DNA of 64,000 nucleotides from NCBI GenBank assembly GCA_965218985.1, contig CBDCMP010000007.1, positions 1,736,001 through 1,800,000 of the forward strand, given 5' to 3'. Position numbers and translations under genes: made by a program. Under the pieces are notes generated by a model. It was not told the origin of the DNA and searched no databases. It saw only the letters and a program-made list of their open reading frames with translations. Below, in pieces: positions 8,498-16,458 of the stretch. This DNA is from Pseudopedobacter sp965218985 (GTDB lineage Bacteria; Bacteroidota; Bacteroidia; Sphingobacteriales; Sphingobacteriaceae). Every line of letters starts with the position of its first letter. Positions within the stretch are counted from its first letter, which is position 1.

Positions 8498-8615
8498 TAA
8501 TATATTTTTGGAATCTAAACGAGGGCTGAAATTAGAAATTATCTCCTCATAAAAACAAAAGGAGTTTTAAACATTAATGAAAGGTATGAGTTGATATACA
8601 TAACCACAAAAATCT

Positions 8616-8623
8616 TAATTTTG
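8616..8623 (+). promoter_or_regulatory. Putative -7 box of the fumC promoter
   Basis: TAATTTTG fits the Bacteroidota -7 consensus TAnnTTTG and lies 20 bp before the fumC ATG. A TTG at 8591-8593 is somewhat too far upstream (22 bp) to be an ideal -33 element. Confidence 0.5.
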
Positions 8624-8643
8624 CGGCAAATAAAATTAAAATA

Positions 8644-10041
8644 ATGGAGTACAGAATAGAACATGACACCATGGGCGAGGTAAAAGTTCCTGCAGATAAA
8701 TACTGGGGAGCACAAACCGAGCGCTCAAGAAATAATTTTAAAATTGGTCCTGAAGCTTCTATGCCAAAGGAAATCATCCATGCTTTCGCTTATTTAAAGA
8801 AAGCGGCAGCTTTAGCAAATTGCGATTTGGGTGTCTTAACAGCCGATAAAAGGGATTTGATTGCTAAAGCTTGTGATGAGATTTTAAAAGGTGTGATGGA
8901 CGATCAGTTTCCGTTGGTGATTTGGCAAACAGGTTCGGGAACGCAATCTAACATGAATGCCAATGAAGTGATTGCGAACAAAGCTCATGTGATGAACGGT
9001 GGGTCTTTAGCTGATGATAAAAAAATCCTTCACCCGAATGATGATGTGAATAAATCACAATCTTCTAATGATACTTTCCCTACTGCGATGCACATTGCAT
9101 CTTATAAACAAGTGGTGGAGATCACCTTACCGGGATTGACTTTATTGAGAGATACGCTTTCTAAAAAAGCTGAAGAATTCAATGAAATAGTGAAAACTGG
9201 CCGTACCCATTTTATGGATGCAACACCGCTTACTCTAGGCCAGGAATTCTCCGGTTATGCACAACAATTAACCAACTCTATCAAAACCGTGAATAATGCT
9301 TTGGAGGCTGTTAAAGAACTGGCATTAGGCGGAACTGCAGTTGGAACCGGCTTAAATACTCCAAAAGGTTATGATGTCTTAGTGGCCAAATACATTGCAG
9401 AATTAACGGGTTTGCCTTTCATCACAGCACCAAATAAATTCGAGGCTTTGGCTGCTCATGATGCTATGGTGGAATTATCAGGAGCGTTGAAAAGATCAGC
9501 GGTTTCTTTAATGAAGATTGCGAATGATATCAGGATGTTGAGTTCTGGTCCGCGTTGTGGAATTGGTGAAATCATCATTCCGGATAACGAACCAGGTTCT
9601 TCCATTATGCCGGGCAAAGTGAACCCTACTCAGCCAGAAGCATTAACCATGGTTTGCGCTCAGGTGATGGGGAATGATGTCACCGTTTCTGTTGCTGGTT
9701 CAAATGGACATTTCGAATTGAATGTTTTTAAACCTGTCATCGCTGCAAATGTGCTGCAATCTGCCCGTTTAATTGGTGATGCCTGCGTTTCTTTCACTAA
9801 TAATTGTGCAGTTGGAATTTTGCCGAATTTACCAGAGATTCAAAAACATTTAGAGAATTCTTTGATGTTGGTGACGGCCTTAAATCCACATATTGGATAT
9901 GAAAATGCAGCTAAAATTGCGAAAAAAGCCCATAAGGAGAACAAAACCTTACGTGAAGCTGCTGTTGAATTGGGCTTACTCACTTCTGAACAATTCGCGG
10001 AATGGGTTAAACCAGAGGATATGGTGGGTTCTTTAAAGTAG
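8644..10041 (+). CDS. fumC: Class II fumarate hydratase
   Basis: 465 aa, normal for the class II family. Interconverts fumarate and L-malate in the TCA cycle in the cytosol. Diagnostic stretches: EHDTMGEVKVPADKYWGAQT at the N-terminus, WQTGSGTQSNMNANEVIAN, the catalytic His region KTGRTHFMDATPLTLGQE and the mobile signature loop GSSIMPGKVNPTQPE carrying the catalytic Ser, followed by the C-terminal LNPHIGYENAAKIAKKAHKE. Start ATG 8644 gives the family-standard N-terminus. In related genomes a small lipoprotein usually follows; here a toxin-antitoxin module sits between (see 10098-10766). Confidence 0.97.
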   Translation: MEYRIEHDTMGEVKVPADKYWGAQTERSRNNFKIGPEASMPKEIIHAFAYLKKAAALANCDLGVLTADKRDLIAKACDEILKGVMDDQFPLVIWQTGSGTQSNMNANEVIANKAHVMNGGSLADDKKILHPNDDVNKSQSSNDTFPTAMHIASYKQVVEITLPGLTLLRDTLSKKAEEFNEIVKTGRTHFMDATPLTLGQEFSGYAQQLTNSIKTVNNALEAVKELALGGTAVGTGLNTPKGYDVLVAKYIAELTGLPFITAPNKFEALAAHDAMVELSGALKRSAVSLMKIANDIRMLSSGPRCGIGEIIIPDNEPGSSIMPGKVNPTQPEALTMVCAQVMGNDVTVSVAGSNGHFELNVFKPVIAANVLQSARLIGDACVSFTNNCAVGILPNLPEIQKHLENSLMLVTALNPHIGYENAAKIAKKAHKENKTLREAAVELGLLTSEQFAEWVKPEDMVGSLK

Positions 10042-10052
10042 AATATACAATT

Positions 10053-10069
10053 GTTTTCTAATAGAAAAC
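10053..10069. promoter_or_regulatory. Operator 1 of the higBA promoter
   Basis: GTTTTCTA-A-TAGAAAAC is a perfect 17-bp palindrome directly upstream of the -7 box. A near copy (operator 2) lies 27 bp downstream, on the other side of the -7 box. The arrangement is what a dimeric HigA-type repressor would need; binding is inferred. Confidence 0.65.
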
Positions 10070-10072
10070 TTT

Positions 10073-10080
10073 TATATTTG
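10073..10080 (+). promoter_or_regulatory. -7 box of the higBA promoter
   Basis: TATATTTG matches TAnnTTTG exactly, with a -33-like TTG at 10051-10053, 19 bp upstream. The predicted transcript would begin about 10 nt before the toxin ATG. Confidence 0.65.
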
Positions 10081-10096
10081 TTCTCTAATGGTAAAC
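10080..10096. promoter_or_regulatory. Operator 2 of the higBA promoter
   Basis: GTTCTCTAATGGTAAAC matches the perfect palindrome at 10053-10069 in 14 of 17 positions and overlaps the expected transcription start, ending one base before the toxin ATG. Confidence 0.5.
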
Positions 10097-10097
10097 C

Positions 10098-10406
10098 ATG
10101 TTCAATATCATCAATAGAAAGACGCTTTTAGCCTATTGTAACAAATACCCGAAAGCGAAAAATGCTTTGTTTGAATGGTATTATGAGTTTCTTAGAAGTG
10201 AGTTTGGGAATTTTCAAGAATTAAAGAATGTTTATCCCAATGCCAGTTTAGTAGGAGATGATAGAGTGGTCATCAACATTATGGGTAATCAATTTCGGTT
10301 AGTGATACGTATTGTATTTGTTTATAAAACCATTCAGATAAAATGGTTTGGCAATCATTCTGAATATGACAAAATTGATGTAGCCACGGTTAAATTTAAA
10401 TTATAG
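10098..10406 (+). CDS. higB: HigB-family type II toxin (mRNA interferase)
   Basis: 102 aa. RelE-superfamily HigB fold: MFNIINRKTLLAYCNKYPKAKNALFEWYYEF, a central basic/aromatic stretch, VVINIMGNQFRLVIRIVFVYKTIQIKWFGNHSEYDKID. The RLVIRI strand and WFGNHSEYDKI close are typical of HigB toxins, which cleave translated mRNA at the ribosome. Toxin precedes antitoxin by 3 bp, the usual HigBA order. Both lie behind a promoter with two palindromic operators. Function is inferred from the family. Confidence 0.9.
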   Translation: MFNIINRKTLLAYCNKYPKAKNALFEWYYEFLRSEFGNFQELKNVYPNASLVGDDRVVINIMGNQFRLVIRIVFVYKTIQIKWFGNHSEYDKIDVATVKFKL

Positions 10407-10409
10407 GAG

Positions 10410-10766
10410 ATGGAGTTAAAAATTATTAAGACTGATAAAGAGTACGAAGCACTATTGGATTGGGTGGATGAGCAATTTGATTTAAAAGTGGATAAAGAGA
10501 CAGAAATCGGCGAAAAACTGCAGATTGCTTTATTACTGATTAAGCAATTCGAGGAAATGAATTATCCCATCCCTTCTCCGGACCCCATTGAAATAGTAAA
10601 ACTTAAAATGCAGGAGAAAGGCTTAATGAATAAGGACTTGGTGGATTGGATAGGCAGTAAAGGCTATGTATCAGCATTATTGAGTAGAAGAAAGCCACTT
10701 ACTTTACGTATTGCTAAAGTTCTTCATCAAAAACTTGGAATACCAGCAGAAGTTTTACTGGCTTAA
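10410..10766 (+). CDS. higA: HigA-type antitoxin with XRE-like helix-turn-helix
   Basis: 118 aa. N-terminal half is the toxin-binding/dimerisation part (MELKIIKTDKEYEALLDWVDEQFDL); the C-terminal half (about 60-118) is a Cro/C1-type HTH: IEIVKLKMQEKGLMNKDLVDWIGSKGYVSALLSRRKPLTLRIAKVLHQKLGIPAEVLL. It neutralises HigB and represses the operon, most plausibly through the palindromes at 10053-10069 and 10080-10096. Ends 19 bp before the next gene's start. Confidence 0.9.
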   Translation: MELKIIKTDKEYEALLDWVDEQFDLKVDKETEIGEKLQIALLLIKQFEEMNYPIPSPDPIEIVKLKMQEKGLMNKDLVDWIGSKGYVSALLSRRKPLTLRIAKVLHQKLGIPAEVLLA

Positions 10767-10785
10767 TTTTCTGATTCACTCATTT

Positions 10786-11265
10786 ATGAAGTATCTATTT
10801 CTTTTCATTTCATTAATTTTTCTTTTTTCATGCAGTTTTAATAAAACTGAACAATCCAAAGGAGATTCATTTTTACAGGGAGAGTGGGCGGAGGATTCAG
10901 TGGAGAATAAAGCTCAGTTGGTTTCTTACGAACAAAACTATTTCACCTTCAAGTGCGATTCTTTTTATCTCAACATCAAAACATTCTCTAAAGTGAATTT
11001 AAACGGCGGTGCATGTTATGATAAGAATTCATGGCAAGAGTTTGCTAAAGGATATTATACCGTGGTAAAAGATACCTTGAAATTGGAGGGCAGTTATGTA
11101 GATGAAGCCTACAAATATAAAACACAAAACTCCTGTTATAGAAATGGCATTTACCAAGAAGATTTCATCATGCAAAAACAGGGTGAACAAATATTATTAA
11201 GAAGCTTAAAAACCAGTTTGTATCACCAGCTCGATTTGAAAAAGAAATTGGTTTGTGAAAATTAA
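10786..11265 (+). CDS. Small lipoprotein usually linked to fumC, function unknown
   Basis: Start set to ATG 10786, which yields a lipoprotein signal (MKYLFLFISLIFLFSCSFNK, lipobox LFSC); the longer open frame from 10711 would overlap higA and lacks a signal at its N-terminus. About 159 aa. Mature part is beta-rich with four to five cysteines/aromatics (GACYDKNSWQEFAKGYYTVVKDTLKLEG, NSCYRNGIYQEDF), resembling the small proteins commonly mis-named fumarate hydratase next to fumC in Bacteroidetes. No enzyme motif is seen. Confidence 0.75.
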   Translation: MKYLFLFISLIFLFSCSFNKTEQSKGDSFLQGEWAEDSVENKAQLVSYEQNYFTFKCDSFYLNIKTFSKVNLNGGACYDKNSWQEFAKGYYTVVKDTLKLEGSYVDEAYKYKTQNSCYRNGIYQEDFIMQKQGEQILLRSLKTSLYHQLDLKKKLVCEN

Positions 11266-11274
11266 AATATAGCC

Positions 11275-11721
11275 ATGAAAATTCTAATGGTTTGCTTAGG
11301 TAATATCTGTCGTTCTCCTTTGGCTCATGGAATTATGCAGCATTTAGTGGAGGAGGACGGTTTGGATTGGGAAGTTGATTCTGCGGGTACAGGCAGTTGG
11401 CATGTTGGGCAAAAACCCGATCATCGCTCTATTGCAGTTGCAAAAAGACATGGAGTGGATATCTCCTCGCAAAGAGCCCGACAATTTCAGGTGTCGGATT
11501 TCGAAGAGTTTGATTTTATCTTTGTGATGGATGAAAGTAATTATGCAGATGTGATTTTATTGACCAGAAATGAAGAGGAAAGAGCCAAAGTTAAATTACT
11601 CATCAAAGATGGAAAAGTACCTGACCCGTATTATGAAGACACACTTTTTGAGCCTGTTTTTCAGATGATTCACACACAATGTGAAGAACTTTTCACTCAA
11701 CTAAAAAATGATAATGGATAG
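11275..11721 (+). CDS. Low-molecular-weight protein-tyrosine phosphatase
   Basis: 148 aa, family-typical length. P-loop C-x5-R at residues 7-13 (VCLGNICRSP) and the general-acid region PDPYYE near residue 120; VDSAGTGSWHVGQKPD and RARQF are also conserved. Cytosolic; removes phosphate from protein tyrosine. No tyrosine kinase gene is visible nearby, so its substrate is open. Nine bp behind the preceding lipoprotein gene, so probably co-transcribed. Confidence 0.93.
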   Translation: MKILMVCLGNICRSPLAHGIMQHLVEEDGLDWEVDSAGTGSWHVGQKPDHRSIAVAKRHGVDISSQRARQFQVSDFEEFDFIFVMDESNYADVILLTRNEEERAKVKLLIKDGKVPDPYYEDTLFEPVFQMIHTQCEELFTQLKNDNG

Positions 11722-11726
11722 TTTTG
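11719..11726 (+). promoter_or_regulatory. Putative -7 box before the small secreted protein gene
   Basis: TAGTTTTG fits TAnnTTTG and overlaps the stop region of the phosphatase gene. It is followed by GTTTAA-TAT-TTAAAC (11726-11740), a short dyad at the predicted start site, 8 bp before ATG 11749. Confidence 0.4.
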
Positions 11727-11748
11727 TTTAATATTTAAACAAATCAAA

Positions 11749-12174
11749 ATGAAAAAGCTATTCACTTTATTATTTGTTCTTATAAGTCTGAGCACTTTTG
11801 CCCAAAAAGTGGAGAAGGACTTGAAATATTACTACTACTACGCAGATCAGGATAAAGATTTCATGGAATACATGAAAGCCAAAAAAGAATTCAACAACAA
11901 AAAATTCGATTTTAAACTTCCTTCATCTAAAGAAGCTGTGGCCGAAATTCAGGCTCATGAAGATAAAATCCTGAAAAATGATAAAACTTATGCTGAGTTT
12001 TTAACAAAGTATGGAATGAAAAACGGTGGTGAGTACGCCGAACTTTGGTATAACCAAATGGAGAGTTTAAAAACCTTTTTGAAGAGAAATCCGGAATTTG
12101 CCAAGCTCTCTCCAAAAGAACGTCAAAGCGTGATGGACAAGTGGTATTATTCAGAAATTGCCTCTTCCAATTAA
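11749..12174 (+). CDS. Small exported protein of unknown function
   Basis: 141 aa. Sec signal peptide MKKLFTLLFVLISLSTFAQ with AQ cleavage. The mature part is charged and mainly helical (DLKYYYYYADQDKDFMEYMKAKKEF..., AVAEIQAHEDKILKNDKTYAEFLTKYG), lysine and tyrosine rich, without cysteines. No family recognised. Its stop is immediately adjacent to the convergent regulator remnant at 12175. Confidence 0.7.
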   Translation: MKKLFTLLFVLISLSTFAQKVEKDLKYYYYYADQDKDFMEYMKAKKEFNNKKFDFKLPSSKEAVAEIQAHEDKILKNDKTYAEFLTKYGMKNGGEYAELWYNQMESLKTFLKRNPEFAKLSPKERQSVMDKWYYSEIASSN

Positions 12175-12507
12175 TCAGGAAGTGATTTCAATTAAATAAT
12201 CAAATAAATTGGTATCTGAAGAGACCTCCAGTTTTTTTCTTAAACGATATCGACTAACCTCCACAGCTCTTAAAGTGATGCTCATTAATTGAGCGATCTC
12301 CTTAGAAGACAGGTTCATTTTTAAATAGGCACAAAGTTTTAGATCATTGGCACTTAAATTTGGGATACGCTCTTTTAATTTAGTGAGAAAATTGGAATGC
12401 ACATGATCAAAATGAACGGCGAATTGTTCCCAATCAGCATCCGCTCGTTCTGCATCGTTCAATAAGCTCATTATTTTTTTGAACTCCTCAGGGAGCGATA
12501 TGATCAA
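12175..12507 (-). pseudogene. C-terminal remnant of a LuxR-type HTH regulator
   Basis: The open frame encodes DWEQFAVHFDHVHSNFLTKLKERIPNLSANDLKLCAYLKMNLSSKEIAQLMSITLRAVEVSRYRLRKKLEVSSDTNLFDYLIEI, the C-terminal helix-turn-helix of large membrane-bound Bacteroidetes regulators (two-component-propeller/triple-Y proteins near sugar loci). Intact members are 900 or more residues; here only about 110 remain and the frame is closed by a stop near 12550. The apparent start is a TTG (12505-12507) with no support. Read as a leftover after deletion, together with the adjacent GH3 remnant. A small free-standing HTH protein is a less likely alternative. Confidence 0.7.
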
Positions 12508-12529
12508 GCCATTATAGGTGCCTGCTATA

Positions 12530-12874
12530 ATATCTTTAGAAGGATAAACTTAGAAAGATGCCCGGATGCCGATAAAATCTCAGAGAATGACATGCTAAAT
12601 GTTTCTGTGGAAGTGACCAATATAGGTGGCAAAGAAGGAAAGGAAACAGTTGAATTGTATTTGAGCGACTTATATGCCTCCATCACACCCGATGTAAAAA
12701 GGACTGGGAGGATTTGAAAAAATCAATCTGAAACCAGGTAAAACGAAAACAGTTGAATTTAAAATCACCAAAGCAGAGTTATCTTTTATCAACGCAGAAA
12801 GCAAAAGGGTAGTAGAGGCAGGAGATTTTGAGATTCGTATCGCTAATCTCAAGAAAGGTTTTACCGTGGAGTGA
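12530..12874 (+). pseudogene. C-terminal remnant of a GH3 beta-glucosidase
   Basis: Translation from about 12571 gives DADKISENDMLNVSVEVTNIGGKEGKETVELYLSD and, after one frame change near 12695-12705, GFEKINLKPGKTKTVEFK...FINAESKRVVEAGDFEIRIA to TGA 12872-12874. This is the fibronectin type III-like tail of glycoside hydrolase family 3 enzymes. The catalytic domains (over 600 residues) are missing and a 1-nt shift interrupts even the remnant. It begins where the oppositely oriented regulator remnant begins, so a single deletion probably removed both 5' parts. Confidence 0.75.
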
Positions 12875-12906
12875 TCAATGATTTATGGTCTTTATATTTT
12901 CCACTT

Positions 12907-12951
12907 AACGGGGATAAAATTCTGAAAAGGATTTTTATCCCCGTTTTTTTT
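12907..12951 (+). terminator. Strong hairpin terminator
   Basis: Arms AACGGGGATAAAA (12907-12919) and TTTTATCCCCGTT (12933-12945) form a 13-bp stem followed by T residues to 12951. It would have ended the ancestral GH3 transcript and now insulates the starch locus. Confidence 0.85.
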
Positions 12952-13373
12952 GCACGCCATTCTTTTTTATTTGGATATAGTTTTTGATACCAAGCAATTT
13001 AGCTAAACCAAATTCTTAAAGCATACCAAGACGCTCAAATGTAATTGCTGGCAAACCAAATATTTTGCCATTTTTTTAAATAAAATTAATATAACGGTTA
13101 ACTAACCTACAAATATATATCTGATTTTCAGATACTTAAATTTTAAATCTGGAATTTATTTTTATATTGGCTGCTCTCCAGATTGTTTTTCCTTTCAGCT
13201 TTTCAGTAATTAGCATCAACCAATTTTAAGTGTTTCAAAAAAGTTTTTAAAGAATTTTAGCTAAACCTGCTGTTTTTCAGCATCATTTTATTCGTGGTAA
13301 AATTCTTTACCACGAGAATTTATTCCATTTAAAACCAATTAAATTATAAATAACCAATTTAAAATCGAAGATC
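12952..13373. promoter_or_regulatory. Non-coding leader of the starch locus with several dyads
   Basis: About 420 bp, very AT-rich, no gene seen. Symmetric elements: TTTAGCTAAACC twice (12998-13009, 13256-13267); TGGCAAA-N8-TTTGCCA (13049-13070); TCGTGGTAAA-ATTC-TTTACCACGA (13292-13315), a perfect 10-bp inverted repeat about 60 bp before the amylase ATG. TGGCAAA and TGGTAAA are near-identical half-sites, so these are candidate binding sites for the locus regulator. Function is inferred. Confidence 0.5.
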
Positions 13374-16268
13374 ATGGAAAATGAAACTTTACTAATTTTC
13401 AAACAGCAGATGGTTAAACTGTTATTTTACTTAACCGGGATTTTTTTTCTTTTGGCTTTCAGTAATCCATCCTTTGCACAAGATCCACCCCAATATGGGA
13501 CGCCGTTTAACGGAGTACCAGACACCCGTGACGTCAATATGTACCAAGTGCACATTAGACCATACAGTGCAGCAGGAAATTTGCAAGGTATTATTGCAAG
13601 GTTAGACAATATCAAAGCATTGGGAACAAACGTGGTTTATCTGATGCCCATTTACCCACATGGCACGGATTCCCGCAGCACCGCTTCTCCCTACTGTATC
13701 AAAGATTTTAAAGCCGTGGCCAGTGAATATGGCTCGCTTTCTGATTTACGCCAACTGGTGGATGGTGCCCATAGCAGAGGTATGGCCGTAATGCTTGATT
13801 TTGCAGTGAACGGGACTTCTTGGGATCATCCCTGGATCACACAGCACCCGGATTGGTATATCAGAAATGGTGGTGTGATTCAACAATTGGCCAACTTTAA
13901 TGACATTGCAGCCTTAGATTTTAACAACACAGCTATGAGGGCTGCAATGGTGGATGCGATGCGATATTGGATTTTTGCTGCTAACATTGACGGTTATAGG
14001 TGTGATTTCGCAAATAACCCTCCGCTTGATTTTTGGACCAACACCATCAATAACCTCAGGAGCATTACCTCCCATAAACTACTCATGCTTGCCGAAGGTG
14101 ACCGCTTGCAGAATTTTCAAACCGGTTTCGATATGAATTTTGGCGATAAATGGTATTATGACGCTATTAAACAAATTGCCGGTGGAGCTCCGGTCTCGGC
14201 TATTCAAACCACAACAAATGTTGAATATACCTACGCAAATAGTAATCAACAGGTAGCCAGATACACGGCCAACCACGATACCGAAACAGAAACAACTGCC
14301 TTAAACCTTTTTCAGAATCATGACGGTGTGGTGGCTAATTTTTTAGTTTGTGCCTATATGAAAGGCGTTCCCTTTTTGACCAGTGGACAAGAAGTTGATT
14401 TCAATAGCACCATTCCATGGCCCTACCAAACCACAAAAATCAACTGGAATGCCAATCCCGGTGCTGCCGCAGATTTTGCCAAGATCCTAAATTTCAGAAC
14501 GGCCAGCGAAGCCATCAGGCGTGGCACCATGACCAATTATTCTAACAATGATGTTTGTGCTTTCACAAAAATATCAGGAGCTGATAAAGTAGTGGTAATG
14601 ACGAATCTGAGAAACAGCAGTAAAACCTTCGTAATTCCATCAGCGATGGCTGGTTCTTATATAGATGCTTACTCCAATGCTTCCGTAACGTTAACCTCGG
14701 GTGCAACACAGACCTTGGGAGCCTATCAATATATTGTTTTAACCAATGCCAATGTCCCGGTAGTTGCAGTGACGGGCGTGAGTGTTTCGCCAACCAGTGC
14801 AAGTTTTAAAGCGGGTACCACACAACAACTTACCGCTACAATCACACCTGCCAATGCAACAAACCAGTCCGTTACCTGGACCTCCGGCAATACAGCCGTA
14901 GCAACGGTAAGCTCAACAGGTTTAGTGACCGGCGTGGCAGCAGGTAGTGCTACCATTACCGTTAAAACGGTTGATGGGAATAAAACGGCAACTTCAGCCA
15001 TCAGCATCACACCTGCAAGCACATTTACCGTTAATTTCTATAAGCCTTCCAGCTGGGGCTCAGGAATCCAGATTTATTGGTGGGCGGCGCAACCTTCGGG
15101 CGTGCTGGCCGATGGTTCCTGGCCCGGTGTGCTGATGACCAATTCAGGAGGAGGCTGGTACAGCTACACTTTCACTAACATAACTTCCACTAATTTAATT
15201 TTTAATGACAGCTCCAATCAAACAGCTGATCTGAACAGGGATAAAAATGGCTGGTACTTAAACAATACCTGGTATGACAGCAATCCCGGAGCTCCGGTCC
15301 AGGTTACAGGAGTGACAGTGAGTCCATCATCTGCAACGGTAAATACAGGCACCACACAACAGCTTACCGCAACTGTTGCTCCTGCCAATGCAACGAATAA
15401 GGCAGTAAGCTGGAGTTCCAATAACACGGGTGTGGCAACCGTTAATTCTTCCGGTTTGGTGAATGCTGTTTCAGCTGGGACTGCCCTCATCACGGTAACC
15501 ACACAGGATGGAAATAAAACTGCTACCTGCACCATCACCGTTCCGGGAACCAGCGGGAATACTACTTATTATCAGATCAAAAACAGGTGGCAGGCAAACA
15601 CATTTCTTTATGATGCCGGAAATGGACAGGTAAAATACGGAACAAACGCCACTGGGAGCAGCTATCAATGGGCTAAGGTTGATGCCGGCAGTGGTTATTT
15701 TGTTCTAAAAAACAGAGCGACAGGCAATATCATGCATGTAGAGCATCAAAATGGTTCTGTGGAGTGTAGCACAGGCGACGTGACCTGGTGGAGTGCGCAG
15801 TGGTCTTTACCTGCCACTGGTGATGGCTGGAATTATATCCAGAACAGGTGGCAAACCGCTGAGATGGTGAACATAGAAGGTTTGACAGGCTACGCACAAT
15901 ATAATGGTGCACAATCCGGATGGTATAGTGCCATGTGGCAATTCGTGAATCCTGTGGTTATAAATGGATTGGCTGCAGATTTTGATAAACACGGAGATCT
16001 GAAACTTTATTTTGATGAAACCAATACTAAAAACGAAATCACTATTTATCCCAATCCTTCATCAGATGGCCGTTTTAACGTGAGCCTGAAAGGCACTAAA
16101 CCAGATGAGCCCGCCCTGATTCAAGTGTTTGACCTGACCGGAAAGAAAATTTTTGAAACAAAATTATCTTCATCCGGCGTGGTTGATCATCCGCTTCATT
16201 CCGGGACGTATTTGGTGAATATTAAAAATAATAGTGTCAACATCACCAGAAGTCTCATCGTAGAATAA
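13374..16268 (+). CDS. Secreted multi-domain GH13 alpha-amylase with T9SS sorting domain
   Basis: 964 aa (ATG 13374; ATG 13410 gives a tighter signal peptide, MVKLLFYLTGIFFLLAFSNPSFAQ). GH13 catalytic barrel at about 45-460 with nucleophile D211 (DGYRCDFAN), acid/base E241 (MLAEGD) and transition-state Asp D302 (TANHD). Then a BIG2 Ig-like domain (about 463-548), a CBM26-type starch-binding module rich in Trp (about 550-640), a second BIG2 copy (about 642-722), a ricin/beta-trefoil-like lectin module (about 728-865) and a C-terminal type IX sorting domain (NEITIYPNPSSDGRF...). Predicted to cut starch or glycogen outside the cell or on its surface. Paralogue of the lipoprotein amylase at 26467. 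Confidence 0.92.
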   Translation: MENETLLIFKQQMVKLLFYLTGIFFLLAFSNPSFAQDPPQYGTPFNGVPDTRDVNMYQVHIRPYSAAGNLQGIIARLDNIKALGTNVVYLMPIYPHGTDSRSTASPYCIKDFKAVASEYGSLSDLRQLVDGAHSRGMAVMLDFAVNGTSWDHPWITQHPDWYIRNGGVIQQLANFNDIAALDFNNTAMRAAMVDAMRYWIFAANIDGYRCDFANNPPLDFWTNTINNLRSITSHKLLMLAEGDRLQNFQTGFDMNFGDKWYYDAIKQIAGGAPVSAIQTTTNVEYTYANSNQQVARYTANHDTETETTALNLFQNHDGVVANFLVCAYMKGVPFLTSGQEVDFNSTIPWPYQTTKINWNANPGAAADFAKILNFRTASEAIRRGTMTNYSNNDVCAFTKISGADKVVVMTNLRNSSKTFVIPSAMAGSYIDAYSNASVTLTSGATQTLGAYQYIVLTNANVPVVAVTGVSVSPTSASFKAGTTQQLTATITPANATNQSVTWTSGNTAVATVSSTGLVTGVAAGSATITVKTVDGNKTATSAISITPASTFTVNFYKPSSWGSGIQIYWWAAQPSGVLADGSWPGVLMTNSGGGWYSYTFTNITSTNLIFNDSSNQTADLNRDKNGWYLNNTWYDSNPGAPVQVTGVTVSPSSATVNTGTTQQLTATVAPANATNKAVSWSSNNTGVATVNSSGLVNAVSAGTALITVTTQDGNKTATCTITVPGTSGNTTYYQIKNRWQANTFLYDAGNGQVKYGTNATGSSYQWAKVDAGSGYFVLKNRATGNIMHVEHQNGSVECSTGDVTWWSAQWSLPATGDGWNYIQNRWQTAEMVNIEGLTGYAQYNGAQSGWYSAMWQFVNPVVINGLAADFDKHGDLKLYFDETNTKNEITIYPNPSSDGRFNVSLKGTKPDEPALIQVFDLTGKKIFETKLSSSGVVDHPLHSGTYLVNIKNNSVNITRSLIVE

Positions 16269-16285
16269 AATTTTTCTTGATAAAC

Positions 16286-16319
16286 AAAGCAGGCCGGCCA
16301 TTAAGCCAGCCTGCTTTTT
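16286..16319 (+). terminator. Hairpin terminator after the secreted amylase
   Basis: AAAGCAGGC...GCCTGCTTT arms with an inner GGC/GCC pairing and one mismatch, followed by a T run, 17 bp after the stop codon. Confidence 0.8.
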
Positions 16320-16458
16320 AAGTAATACGCAACAGTATAAATTTTAAGCTGATGATGAAAATCAGGTTTTAAAATTGATTTAAAAATTAGGTATATTTTA
16401 GTTTTAATCTCATCTTTAAAATTCCGAATATAAATTCGTTACCAGTGTAAGCATTTAA

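Noticed and set aside
8644..8777. Minus-strand frame across the fumC start (8574-8777)
   Set aside because: Antisense to the conserved N-terminus of fumC.
12175..12507. Independent small LuxR-type regulator
   Set aside because: Only a TTG start, loss of the usual N-terminal part and head-to-head position with a GH3 fragment make a remnant more likely; kept as pseudogene.
16419..16440. Small palindrome CGAAT-ATAA-ATTCG before the SusR-like gene
   Set aside because: Five-bp arms in AT-rich DNA are expected by chance.
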